64,000 bases of DNA from JACTMZ01 sp044359955. Lineage in GTDB: Bacteria > Verrucomicrobiota > Verrucomicrobiia > Chthoniobacterales > JACTMZ01. This document shows positions 24,393 through 33,700 of this stretch, in pieces. The stretch spans positions 9,719-73,718 of the forward strand of contig JBIKLF010000009.1 in assembly GCA_044359955.1 (NCBI GenBank). Reading direction: 5' to 3'. Within the stretch, counting starts at the first letter, position 1. Each line of letters begins with the position of its first letter. The notes under the pieces were generated by a model that made no database searches, was not told the origin of the DNA, and saw nothing but the letters and a program-made list of their open reading frames with translations. Made by a program: the position numbers and the translations under genes.

Positions 24393-25349
24393 TCAAGGCA
24401 CCTGGTGAGCGAGCAGTTTGTGCGCAGCGGCAAGCTGCTCCCAGAATGCATTTGTCTTTCCTCCCAGCGCGACTCCATAGAGGCGTGTGCCGTCTTCCTC
24501 CCATACGAGGGCAACGCAGTCCGATGCCGCCGAAGTATAACCCACTTTACCGCCACGACAGTTGGGGTGCCGATGAAGAATGCCTAATGGGTTGCGCAAA
24601 AGTTGCGTCCGACCATCGACCTTGCGCCAAAAAAGAAATTTCGTGGCATTCGCCTGCCGGATCAGCGGATTGTCGTAGGCTGCCTTGAGTATTCGAACCA
24701 TGTCCGCCGCCGTGGTGTGTTGGCCCCCCACCGTGAATCCGGCACTGTCTTTGAAGACGGAGTTCGTTGCGCCCAAGCGGCGCGCCATCGCCGTCATTTT
24801 TGCACCGAAAGCCGATTCGCTCCCGCTGTTGTCGCGAGCCAGGGCCCGCGCTGCGTCGTTCGCGCTAACCACAAGCATGACCTGCAAAAGTTCGCGGCGG
24901 GTGTAGGTTCCCCCGACCGACTCCGGCAACCTTGTGCGGGGGCAGTTTGCATGTCCCGCTGTTATCGTGACAGGCTTATCCAGGTTTCCGGCCTCGGCAA
25001 TGACCAGAGCGGTAACGAGTTTCTGCAGACTGGCGGCTTGGCGAAGTTGGTCGGCATTCTTTGCCGCAACCACGCGGCCGGACGCAGCATCAACGATGAC
25101 CACCGACGCAGCTTCGACACGCTCCGCAGCATTGCGGCCGGGGTAGGACCCGTTAACCTTCGGAAAGAAGGGTCGCGCACCTGCGCTACCGGCTGAGAGA
25201 ATCAGCACAGAACACAACGTGAGGGCTAGACCGGGGCGACGGCTCACTTCGAAAAGACTAGGCTCCCCCGCAGGGCAGTCAAGAGGCCGGAGCTTGCTCT
25301 TCGTCCGTGCCGCAGCAGCCAAGAGCGTCTTATAAATCGGTGGCGGCAT
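24393..25349 (-). CDS. S11 family D-alanyl-D-alanine carboxypeptidase-like protein
   Basis: About 318 residues with all three penicillin-binding motifs: SxxK in ASLQKLVTALV, SxN in VVSANDAAR and KTG-like KVGYT. The family trims D-Ala from peptidoglycan stem peptides in the periplasm. A hydrophobic export segment (LALTLCSVLILSAGSAGA) lies unusually far from the ATG start. A GTG at 25247 (VSRRPGLALT) would put it at the N terminus and may be the true start; ATG 25502 is also open. The C-terminal PBP5-type domain is absent, so this is a minimal catalytic form. Confidence 0.8.
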   Translation of the reverse strand: MPPPIYKTLLAAAARTKSKLRPLDCPAGEPSLFEVSRRPGLALTLCSVLILSAGSAGARPFFPKVNGSYPGRNAAERVEAASVVIVDAASGRVVAAKNADQLRQAASLQKLVTALVIAEAGNLDKPVTITAGHANCPRTRLPESVGGTYTRRELLQVMLVVSANDAARALARDNSGSESAFGAKMTAMARRLGATNSVFKDSAGFTVGGQHTTAADMVRILKAAYDNPLIRQANATKFLFWRKVDGRTQLLRNPLGILHRHPNCRGGKVGYTSAASDCVALVWEEDGTRLYGVALGGKTNAFWEQLAAAHKLLAHQVP

Positions 25350-25527
25350 TGCAGCGAAAGTCGTGGCGATGCTGCTAAGACCGCCGCTCTTGGAGGGATT
25401 CCCCGCCTGCCGGAGCAGAAGAAAGTGCGTGAACTGAAAGCAACGAAGCCGGCAAAGGTTTCTTTTCCTTTCGTTGCACGCGGTTATTTCATGCCCAGTC
25501 ATGCGATGTCCGGGTTAGGATTTCCGC

Positions 25528-26256
25528 GTGCCGGAGAAAAACCGCCATCCGATTGAAGTCATTGCCATGCACGGTTGGGGCCGTGATGCGCGCGCATGGG
25601 AGCCGTGGCAGGGGGCGACAGCCTCTCTCGGCTGGCGCTGGCAGACCGGAGAGCGGGGTTACGGCCGATTTTCGCCGCGCGTTCCCGCGTGGTCCGAGCA
25701 TGCATCCGCGACGCGGCGCTTGGTCATCGGACGCTCGCTCGGGCCGCACATGGTGCCTGCGGACGTTTTCCGAGAAGCCGATACCGTGGTCTTGCTGGCA
25801 AGCTTCGCGACTTTTGTTCCCCCAGGGCGAGAAGGTCGCCGCACCCGCGCGGCTCTGGATGGAATGGCGGCGAGCTTGAAGGACGAAACCCGCGCGCGGG
25901 CCATGCTCGAAGTTTTCACGGCGAGGGTTGCGGAACCTCAATCGCCCGACCTTCTTTCGCCCGGGCCTTTGGATGGGTCCCTCAGCGAAGACAACCGGTC
26001 GCGCCTGCGGGAGGATCTTGATTTGCTGGCACGTTGCGATGGATTGCCGTCCGGGTTCCCATGCGGCGCGCGGGTGCTCATTGTCGAGGCGGAGGAGGAC
26101 CGCATCGTAGAGCCGCAGGCGCGGGCCATGCTGCGCGAGGCCTTACCGGAAGCGGACGTCATCACGCTGCCGGGGGTCGGGCATGCCTTGCTGGCGGGCG
26201 AGGTGATCGGGCGGGTCGTGGCGTGGGTGGAGTCCTTGCCGAGTTTGGAGGAGTAG
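25528..26256 (+). CDS. Alpha/beta hydrolase, BioH-like
   Basis: A 242-residue small alpha/beta hydrolase. IAMHGWGRDARAWEPW forms the oxyanion region, IGRSLGPHM the nucleophile elbow (GxSxG), and EEDRIV and GVGHALLAG supply the Asp and His. The fold and size resemble BioH/BioG-type pimeloyl-ACP methyl ester esterases, and a bioF gene lies elsewhere in this window. Biotin function is a guess because it is not adjacent. The start is GTG with no upstream partner. It is transcribed divergently from the S11 peptidase. Confidence 0.75.
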   Translation: MPEKNRHPIEVIAMHGWGRDARAWEPWQGATASLGWRWQTGERGYGRFSPRVPAWSEHASATRRLVIGRSLGPHMVPADVFREADTVVLLASFATFVPPGREGRRTRAALDGMAASLKDETRARAMLEVFTARVAEPQSPDLLSPGPLDGSLSEDNRSRLREDLDLLARCDGLPSGFPCGARVLIVEAEEDRIVEPQARAMLREALPEADVITLPGVGHALLAGEVIGRVVAWVESLPSLEE

Positions 26257-26291
26257 AAGCGGCGGGCTGCGGACGAGCGGACCGTATTCGA

Positions 26292-26361
26292 AAGGTAGGG
26301 ACACGCGGCTCGCGTGTCCGTTGGCCACCGAGCGGACGAGCGAGCCGCTCGTCCCTACCTT
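26292..26361. repeat. GGTAGGGACGAGCGG double-hairpin repeat, copy 3
   Basis: Same family as 10731 and 20502 but in inverted hairpin order: GGACACGCGGCTCGCGTGTCC comes first, then GGACGAGCGAGCCGCTCGTCC. It separates the convergent hydrolase and lipoprotein genes and could terminate both. Confidence 0.85.
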
Positions 26362-26381
26362 AAAATGCCAAAACCGCGGCC

Positions 26382-26846
26382 TTACTCACTCGCGCGGTAG
26401 GTCTCCGGGAGGTAGATCGCGCCGTAGAGGTCGAGGAGGTTTTTGCCGTCGGGCGTATCGGGCGCGAAGATGGAGTCGACGGGGCCGGCCACGCTGAGGA
26501 CTTTCCCGTCTTGGCGGAGCACTTCGGCGCCGAAGGGCGGGGGGGAGTCCGGACTTTGCAGAACGTCGAACTGGTCCTCGGGAAACCAGTAGGCGGTCAT
26601 GAAGATGACTTTATCGCCCTGTTCGAGCGGGCTGTAGTAAACCGTGGTGGAGGCTAGGGCCCCGGCTTTCTGCACTTCCCCGGCGAACGGACCTTCGATT
26701 GGCCCGGTGCTCAGGCGAGGAAGGATTCCTTCGGCTGTTTTCAGGGCGAAGGGAACGGGATCGAGGGGCAGAATGGCCTCGGGTTGACCCGAGCAGGCGG
26801 CCAGGGAGACGAGGGCAAGGACCAGGAGCGTGCGTTCGGTTTTCAT
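26382..26846 (-). CDS. Predicted lipoprotein, unknown function
   Basis: 154 residues. The signal peptide is MKTERTLLVLALVSLAAC with lipobox LAAC (Cys18). A mostly beta domain follows, with PFAGEVQKAGALASTTVYYS and KVIFMTAYWFPEDQFD. No family is recognised. It overlaps the stop of the preceding lipoprotein gene by 4 bp and is the last gene of a four-gene run of small exported proteins (27769 down to 26382). Confidence 0.7.
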   Translation of the reverse strand: MKTERTLLVLALVSLAACSGQPEAILPLDPVPFALKTAEGILPRLSTGPIEGPFAGEVQKAGALASTTVYYSPLEQGDKVIFMTAYWFPEDQFDVLQSPDSPPPFGAEVLRQDGKVLSVAGPVDSIFAPDTPDGKNLLDLYGAIYLPETYRASE

Positions 26847-27403
26847 AAAGGAGGCGGGGTGGCCGATGCTTCGGCGGTGAGAGAACTCTCGAAATCCTGC
26901 AACACATCGCGCAAGCCGAGCAAGCCGGCTTTTTTCCCGGAGTAACGCACGTCGTCAATCTTCCAACCGTCCTCATCGACCAGCACGACCTCATCGGTCC
27001 AGGTGACATTGTAGGGCTCGTTGCGAAAGCGGATCTCAACCACGGTCTGGCCATCCTTCACGCCTTCCGGGCCGACTTCAAAACCGGTGAAACCTTCGTA
27101 GAGACCGGTAAAAATTTCGCCTTCGAGCAGGAGCGGTTTGTCGGTCGGGAACTCACTGGCTTTGATCCGCGCGGCCGATTCTTTCTCCCCTTCCGCCGCC
27201 GATTGCAGCGCGGCTGCGAGGGCTCGGGAGAGAAAGGCCTGATCGGCCTGACGGTAGTCGCCGCGGTAGCCTTGGAAAAATTGCTTGGCCGCATCGGACG
27301 CGCTGGGCGGAGCGGGCGGTGGCGGTGGCTCGGGCGGACGGCCACAAGCGGCGAGCGTCACCACGACCGCGAGGCCAAGCATCAGGCGGAGGACTGGTTT
27401 CAT
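26843..27403 (-). CDS. Predicted lipoprotein, unknown function
   Basis: 186 residues. The signal peptide is KPVLRLMLGLAVVVTLAAC with lipobox LAAC, followed by a Pro-rich stretch and a domain beginning ASDAAKQFFQGYRGDYRQADQ. It contains DEVVLVDEDGWKIDDVRYSG, a pattern seen in small DUF3828-like or NTF2-like secreted proteins in which a Trp-Lys-Ile-Asp-Asp strand closes the fold. The role is unknown. The start is chosen at the ATG that gives a clean signal peptide. It overlaps the next gene by 4 bp. Confidence 0.7.
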   Translation of the reverse strand: MKPVLRLMLGLAVVVTLAACGRPPEPPPPPAPPSASDAAKQFFQGYRGDYRQADQAFLSRALAAALQSAAEGEKESAARIKASEFPTDKPLLLEGEIFTGLYEGFTGFEVGPEGVKDGQTVVEIRFRNEPYNVTWTDEVVLVDEDGWKIDDVRYSGKKAGLLGLRDVLQDFESSLTAEASATPPPL

Positions 27404-27414
27404 CCAAGGAAAGC

Positions 27415-27492
27415 TCAGAACGTGAAGCCCGCGCACCCGCCGAGGGCGAGGGCGGAGCAAAGCAAGAAGAGGCGCAGGAAGGTGGAGCGCAT
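27415..27492 (-). CDS. 25-residue lipoprotein-like peptide
   Basis: A very small frame coding for a signal peptide with lipobox LGGC and only four residues beyond the Cys. It has the size class of entericidin-like lipopeptides. Support comes from its placement: 13 nt after the upstream gene and 11 nt before the downstream one, on the same strand, with all neighbours exported. It could also be a decayed remnant. Confidence 0.45.
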   Translation of the reverse strand: MRSTFLRLFLLCSALALGGCAGFTF

Positions 27493-27505
27493 CAGTCGGT
27501 TGGGA

Positions 27506-27769
27506 TCAGGGGTTGACCGGACGGAGAGGTCCGCCCGGGATACGCTCGAGCAGGTTGCCGTAGGGTCCGCGAATGCGGGCCCGCCAGTATTTGAAAGTGT
27601 CACCGCTGGGACGCCGCGACGGGTGGATGAGCCGATACTGCTCTATGGTCAGTCCCCATTTTTCCATCGCGGTGATTTTGGGCGGAGTTTCCGTAGTCAC
27701 CACGCTCAACTCTTCTTGGGCCCAGCCCGGGGTGAGGACGAGGAGAAGCAACAAGAGGGCGGTTCTCAT
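27506..27769 (-). CDS. Small exported protein, unknown function
   Basis: 87 residues. The signal peptide RTALLLLLLVLTPGWAQ is followed by a basic mature part with ITAMEKWGLTIEQYRLIHPS and FKYWRARIRGPYGNLLERIP. No family is recognised. It is first gene of the four-gene lipoprotein run, and its start is 97 bp from the divergent EamA carrier, so the promoter region is shared. Confidence 0.6.
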   Translation of the reverse strand: MRTALLLLLLVLTPGWAQEELSVVTTETPPKITAMEKWGLTIEQYRLIHPSRRPSGDTFKYWRARIRGPYGNLLERIPGGPLRPVNP

Positions 27770-27866
27770 GGTGAAAGGTTGGGCTGGATGGCGAGGTCGT
27801 GGCAAGGACGAAGTCCCGGGTTGCCGTTGTCGGACCGGAGGTATCCTGTCATCTTCCGGTCGCGTG

Positions 27867-28853
27867 ATGACCCCAAGTTCCGGACCGGCGCTGGATGGCG
27901 GCAAGCTGCCCCCCTTCCGGCTGATCGCGGCGGCTTTTGCCGTGGTCTACCTCGGCTATGGCTTGAATTTCCTCGCGGTCAAAGTCGCGGTGGAAACCAT
28001 GCCGGCATTTCTCTTTGCCGGATCGCACGTCTTGCTCGCGGGCTTGCTCATGATGGGGTGGCGCCTGGCCCGCGGGGGTTCGCTCGCTTTGCCGCCAAGG
28101 GGCCTGACGCGCGCCGGACGGGCGGCTTTTTTTCTTTTCGTCGGAGGCGTCGGCCTGGTCACGCTGGGCGAGAAACTCGGGTTGGCCTCCGGCGCGGCAG
28201 CCATGATCAAGGCTTCGGTGCCGCTTTGGGTTGCGGTGATCGAAGCGTTGCGTCCGCGCGGGGAAAAACCCACCTGGATGATTGCCGGCGGACTCCTGCT
28301 GGGCGCACTCGGGGTGTCATTGCTCGTCCTCCCGAACCTCATGGCGGGCGGCTCCGGCGGCGCCGCGCTCGGCACGTGGGTGCTCCTGGCCTCCGCGCTG
28401 CTCTTCGCCATCGGCACGCTGGAAGTGCGTCATCGTCCCCCTTCCCCCGACACGGTCGCCAATGTGGCCTGGATGATGGTGCTCGGGGGTATTTATCTCT
28501 GGGCCATCGGACTGGCGACCGGCGAGGCCGCACTATTGTCTCCCGCGGATTTCACCTGGCCCGTGCTGGCTTCGTTCCTCTTTCTCCTCGTCGTGCACTC
28601 GCTGGCAGCTTTCTCCGCGCTGAATTGGTTGCTCCGGCATCTGCCCGCCGCGGTGGTTACGACGAAGTTCTATGTCTCGCCCGCCATTGCCGCGGTGGCC
28701 GGATGGCTGGTCCTCGGGGAGATCGTCGGAACCGGCGCCCTGGCCGGTCTGGCCTTGATTCTCGGCGGGGTGGCCGTGGTCATGCTCGGTGAGCGGCGGC
28801 GGAGGGCAGAGCCCGCGTTAAAGGCCGACGACGCGGACGAGCTTGAGGGGTGA
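27867..28853 (+). CDS. EamA/DMT-superfamily transporter
   Basis: A 328-residue integral membrane protein with ten hydrophobic spans in two EamA repeats. The first repeat has AAAFAVVYLGYGLNFLAVKVAVETMP, and the second ends AAVAGWLVLGEIVGTGALAGLALILGGVAVV. DMT carriers export amino acids or other metabolites; the substrate is not predictable. The C-terminal tail is short and acidic/basic. It is followed by a 400-bp repeat-only region. Confidence 0.85.
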   Translation: MTPSSGPALDGGKLPPFRLIAAAFAVVYLGYGLNFLAVKVAVETMPAFLFAGSHVLLAGLLMMGWRLARGGSLALPPRGLTRAGRAAFFLFVGGVGLVTLGEKLGLASGAAAMIKASVPLWVAVIEALRPRGEKPTWMIAGGLLLGALGVSLLVLPNLMAGGSGGAALGTWVLLASALLFAIGTLEVRHRPPSPDTVANVAWMMVLGGIYLWAIGLATGEAALLSPADFTWPVLASFLFLLVVHSLAAFSALNWLLRHLPAAVVTTKFYVSPAIAAVAGWLVLGEIVGTGALAGLALILGGVAVVMLGERRRRAEPALKADDADELEG

Positions 28854-28961
28854 GGACCTGCGCTCAGGCGGAACGATGCAGTTGAGATCTTTCCATCGTC
28901 GTCGCGGCACAGAATGCCGCGGCCATGGACGGGCTGCAGCAGGAGGAAATGTTTGTTCAGA

Positions 28962-29030
28962 AGGTAGGGACGAGCGGCCCCGCTCGTCCGCTCCCCAACC
29001 AACGGACGCGCGAGCCGCGCGTCCCTACCT
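28962..29030. repeat. GGTAGGGACGAGCGG double-hairpin repeat, copy 4
   Basis: AGGTAGGGACGAGCGG and its mirrored partner end at CCCTACCT, directly abutting the MITE-like copy B. A MITE-type end motif (GCGGAACGATGCAGTTGAGA) lies at 28868-28887, so the 28854-29256 gap is a mosaic of repeats without a gene. Confidence 0.85.
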
Positions 29031-29253
29031 AAGCCGTATCCATGCAGTTGAAGACGCAATAAAAGCGCGGCTTGGCTCGGTCTGTCCAGGGGGCACGGCC
29101 GTCCCGGCCGTGTTGTCGGATCGTGACGGGCGGGACGCCCGTGCCCCTTGGCCACGTGCCAACTCGCTCACCAAATAGTTAGTCAACTCTCGCCCAGACG
29201 CGCCTCTGTGGCAGTGCCAGAAATGGCAGAATGTTTTGCATGGTTACGGCTAA
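29030..29253. repeat. 224-bp MITE-like repeat, copy B
   Basis: An inverted counterpart of 454-677. Ends are TAAGCCGTATCCATGCA (29030-29046) and TGCATGGTTACGGCTAA (29237-29253). It shares the interior GGGCACGGCCGTCCCG palindrome and the AACTCGCTCACCAAATAGTTAG segment with copy A. It lies 3 bp beyond the gltD stop. Confidence 0.75.
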
Positions 29254-29256
29254 GGC

Positions 29257-30741
29257 TCAGGGCAGGCTGCTCACACCCATCAGAAAGCGGTCGCACTCGC
29301 GGGCCGCGGCACGGCCTTCGTTGATCGCCCAGACGACGAGGCTCTGGCCGCGGCGCATGTCGCCGGCGGCGAAAACACCGTCCACACTGGTCGAGAATTT
29401 GCCGTAGTCGGCTTTCACATTGCTCCGGTCGTCGGTGGCCAGGCCGAGTTTTTCAACGAGGGGCTTTTCGGGTCCGAGGAATCCCATGGCGAGGAGGACG
29501 AGTTGCCCGGGAATCACTTTGTCCGTGCCGGCCACGTCCACGGGGGAATACCGGCCCTGGGCGTCGAGTTTCCACTCGATCTGCACGGTGTGCAATTCGT
29601 TGACCCGGCCCTTGGCATCGCCGACGAATTTTTTTGTCGTGGTGCAATAGACGCGCGGGTCGGCTCCGTAGAGAGCGGCGGCTTCTTCCTGACCGTAGTC
29701 CATGCGGTAAATCTTCGGCCATTCGGGCCACGGGTTGTTCGGGGCGCGGGTCGCGGGCGGCTTGGGCAGGATTTCCAATTGCACCACGCTTTTGCAGCCG
29801 TGGCGGATGGAGGTGCCGACGCAATCCGTCCCGGTGTCGCCGCCGCCGATGACCACGACGTGCCGGTCCTTGGCCGAGAGATGCGCGGGGACTTCCGTGC
29901 CGTCGAGGAGGCACTTGGTGTTTGTGCTGAGGAATTCCATGGCCGGATAAATGCCGTCCAGGTCGCGGCCATCGACGGTGAGATCGCGCGCCTGGGTGGC
30001 GCCGCAACAAAGAACGACGGCATCGAACTCCTGCCGGAGTTTTTCGACCGGATAGCTTTGTCCGACATTGGCGTTGGTCACGAACTCGATGCCCTCCGCC
30101 GCGAGGATATCAACCCGGCGTTGCACGATGTCATCCTTGTCCAACTTCATGTTGGGAATGCCGTAAGTGAGGAGTCCGCCAATGCGGTCGGCGCGCTCGA
30201 GGACGGTGACGAGATGGCCGGCTTTGTTTAGCTGGTCGGCACAGGCCAGGCCGGCGGGGCCGGAACCGACCACCGCGACTTTTTTGCCGGTGCGTTTTTT
30301 CGGAGGGCGCGGCACGACCCAGCCTTCCTCGAAGCCGCGCTCAATGATGGAAAATTCGATGTTCTTGATCGTGACCGGAGGCTCGATGATTCCGAGCACG
30401 CAGGCGCCTTCGCAGGGTGCGGGGCAGACGCGGCCGGTGAACTCGGGGAAGTTGTTCGTCTTGTGCAACCGGTCGAGGGCTTCGCGCCAGAGACCGCGGT
30501 AGACCAAGTCGTTGAATTCCGGGATGAGGTTGTTGATCGGGCAGCCACTGGCCGCGCCGTTGAGAATCATGCCGGTCTGGCAAAACGGCGTGCCGCAATC
30601 CATGCAGCGCGCGCCCTGCTCGCGGAGTTTTTCCTCTGCGGTGTGCACGTGGAATTCCTCCCAATCGCGGATGCGCTCGAGCGGCGAACGATCGGCGGGG
30701 ATCTCGCGGGTGAATTCTTTGAATCCGGTCGGCTTGCCCAT
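29257..30741 (-). CDS. gltD: Glutamate synthase small subunit
   Basis: A 494-residue NADPH-dependent electron-input subunit of GOGAT. The N terminus has Cys motifs for 4Fe-4S clusters (ARCMDCGTPFC, GCPINNLIPE, CPAPCEGACVLG). An FAD-binding Rossmann motif VAVVGSGPAGLACADQL and a second NADPH-binding VVIGGGDTGTDC follow. Electrons pass to the large subunit, which makes glutamate from glutamine and 2-oxoglutarate. It begins 3 bp after gltB. A C-terminal ATG-like motif AAGDMRRGQSLVVWAINEGR is intact. Confidence 0.97.
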   Translation of the reverse strand: MGKPTGFKEFTREIPADRSPLERIRDWEEFHVHTAEEKLREQGARCMDCGTPFCQTGMILNGAASGCPINNLIPEFNDLVYRGLWREALDRLHKTNNFPEFTGRVCPAPCEGACVLGIIEPPVTIKNIEFSIIERGFEEGWVVPRPPKKRTGKKVAVVGSGPAGLACADQLNKAGHLVTVLERADRIGGLLTYGIPNMKLDKDDIVQRRVDILAAEGIEFVTNANVGQSYPVEKLRQEFDAVVLCCGATQARDLTVDGRDLDGIYPAMEFLSTNTKCLLDGTEVPAHLSAKDRHVVVIGGGDTGTDCVGTSIRHGCKSVVQLEILPKPPATRAPNNPWPEWPKIYRMDYGQEEAAALYGADPRVYCTTTKKFVGDAKGRVNELHTVQIEWKLDAQGRYSPVDVAGTDKVIPGQLVLLAMGFLGPEKPLVEKLGLATDDRSNVKADYGKFSTSVDGVFAAGDMRRGQSLVVWAINEGRAAARECDRFLMGVSSLP

Positions 30742-30744
30742 AAA

Positions 30745-33700
30745 TCAGTTGCCTCCCGCCCGGGCGAGGTCGCGGGCGTTTTCTTCGAAGGCGGCCATGA
30801 CCGCTTCGTCGCCGCTCAGGCCGGCGGCAATGACGCGGTCCATGGCGAGAAGGACGCGCTTGTAATCCTTCGGCAGGACTTTGATGAATTGCGGCAGGGT
30901 CTCCTCCCATGCGGCGAGAATTTCGGCGGCGCGGGTGCTGCCGGTGAGTTCGGCATGGCGTTCGATGAGGGACTTCAATTCGGCGATCTCTTCGGGGCTT
31001 TCCACCCGATCGAGGTCGACCATGTCGAGGTTGCAATGGGTGTGGAAGGTGCCGTCCGCATCGAGAATGTAGGCGATGCCGCCCGACATGCCCGCGGCGA
31101 AGTTGCGGCCGGTGGGTCCAAGCACGACCACGCGTCCGCCGGTCATGTATTCGCAACCATGGTCGCCCACCGCTTCAACCACCGTGCGGGCCCCGCTGTT
31201 GCGCACGCAGAAGCGTTCGCCGGCCATGCCTCGGATGTAAACCTCGCCGCCGGTCGCGCCGTAGAGGGCAACGTTGCCGATGATCATGTTCTTTTCCGCC
31301 GCGAAATCCGACTCGGGCGAGGGCTGGATGATGATCTTGCCGCCGCTCAAACCTTTGCCCACGTAGTCGTTGGCATCGCCTTCCAGGCGCAGGGTCAGCC
31401 CGCGCGGCGCGAAGGCTCCGAAGCTCTGCCCGGCCGAGCCGACAAAATCGAGCGTGATGGTATCCTCGGGCAGCCCTTCGAGTCCGTGCAGCTTCGAGAT
31501 CTCGTAGCCGACGATGGTGCCGACCACGCGGTTGACGTTCCTGATCGGCAGGCGTGAGTGGACTTTTGTACCTTTCTTGATGGCCGGCTCACAGATCTTG
31601 AGCAGGGTGGTCATGTCGAGTGACTTCTCGATCCCGTGGTCCTGCTTCATCGTGCAGAAACGGCCGACTTCGTCACCGACTTCGGGTGCATAAAGGATGC
31701 GCGAGTAATCGAGCCCTTGGGCTTTCCAATGGTCGACGGCCTTGCGCATGACGAGTTTATCCACCCGGCCGACCATTTCATCGAGGTTGCGGAACCCGAG
31801 TTTGGCCATGAGTTCGCGCACTTCGGTGGCGATGAAGCGCATGAAGTTGACCACATGGTCGGCATCGCCGGTGAATTTCTTGCGCAACTCGGGATCTTGG
31901 GTGGCCACGCCAACCGGGCAGGTGTTGAGGTGGCAGGCACGCATCATGATGCAGCCCATGACGACGAGTGGCGCGGTGGCAAAGCCGAATTCCTCGGCGC
32001 CGAGGAGGGCACCGATGACCACATCACGGCCGGTTTTGAGTTGTCCGTCGACCTCCACAACGATGCGGCTGCGGAGGTTGTTGAGCAAAAGCGTCTGGTG
32101 CGTCTCGGCCAGCCCGAGTTCCCACGGCATCCCGGCGTGCTGCACGCTGGAAAGCGGGGACGCGCCGGTGCCGCCGTCGTAACCGCTGACCAGAACGACA
32201 TCGGCATGGGCCTTGGCCACCCCGGCCGCGACGGTGCCGACCCCGACTTCGCTGACCAGCTTGACTGACACGCGGGCGTGGCGGTTGGCATTCTTCAGGT
32301 CGTGAATCAATTCGGCCAGATCCTCAATCGAATAAATGTCGTGGTGCGGCGGCGGCGAGATGAGCCCGACGCCCGGAGTGGAGTGGCGCACTTTGGCGAT
32401 CCAGGGATAAACCTTGGTGCCCGGGAGCTGGCCGCCTTCGCCGGGCTTCGCGCCCTGCACGATTTTGATCTGCAGTTCCTTGGCCTGCGAGAGGTAGTAG
32501 CTGGTCACGCCGAAACGGCCGGAGGCGACTTGCTTGATCGCGCTGTTTTTCGAGTCGCCATTGGGCAGCACTTTGAAGCGGTCGGGGTCTTCGCCGCCCT
32601 CGCCCGTGTTGCTCTTGCCGCCGATGCGGTTCATGGCAATGGCCAGCGTCTCGTGGGCTTCCGAACTGATCGAGCCGTACGACATGGCGCCGGTCTTGAA
32701 GCGCTTCATGATCGATTCGACTGTTTCGACTTCCTCGACCGGGATCCCGCCATTTTCGGGAAATTCGAAGTCGATGAGTCCGCGCAGGGTGGAAAGCTTC
32801 TTTGACTGGTCGTTGACCGAGTCGGTGTATTTACGGAAGGCGCCGAGGTCCCCCGTGCGGCAGGCGTGCTGCAGGAGGTGGATGGTTGTCGGGTTGAAAG
32901 CATGGTGCTCGCCGTCATGGCGCCACTTGTAAACCCCGCCCGCGTCGAGCACTTCGTCGCGGTAGTCACCGCCGGGGTAGGCGCGGAGATGGCGCTCTTC
33001 CACTTCGCGGGCCATGCCGGCCAGGTCGATGCCTTCGATGCGGGAGGCGGTCGATTTGAAATAGGTGTCAACCACCTCGCTGTTCAAACCGACAGCTTCG
33101 AAAATTTGCGCGCCGCGGTAGCTCTGGATGGTGGAAATGCCCATCTTGGACATTGTTTTGACGATGCCTTTGACCGCGGCCTTGACGTATTGCTTGATCG
33201 CTTTCGACACGTCGATCCCGGTGAGGTTTTGCCGGCGGATGATGTCTTCGATCGATTCGAAGACAAGATACGGGTTGACCGCGCCCGCGCCGTAACCGGT
33301 GAGCAGGGCGAAGTGGTGCACTTCCCGGGGCTCGCCGGACTCAAGGACGAGGCCGACTTGCGTGCGCGTGCCGTCGGCCACCAGGTGATGGTGCAGGCCG
33401 GACATGGCGAGGAGCGCGGGGATGGCCGCTTTTTCCTCGGTCACCCCGCGGTCGGAGAGAATGAGAATGTTGACCCCTTCGGCGATCGCGCGGTCGGCGG
33501 CCATGAAGAGTTCGGACAGCGCCTTTTCGAGGGCGGGTCCGCCGCCGGCCACCGCATAATGGATGGGCAGGGTGGCGGACTTGAAACCGGGACGGTCGAG
33601 GACGCGGAGCTTTTCCAGTTCCTCGTTCGTAATGACCGGCGAGGCCAGTTGGATCTGGCGGCAGCTCTGCGGCGTGGGCTCGAGGAGATTGCCTTCCGAA

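Noticed and set aside
24393..26256. Biotin-gene link between the BioH-like hydrolase and bioF
   Set aside because: The genes are 19 kb apart with unrelated neighbours, and small hydrolases of this type have many roles.
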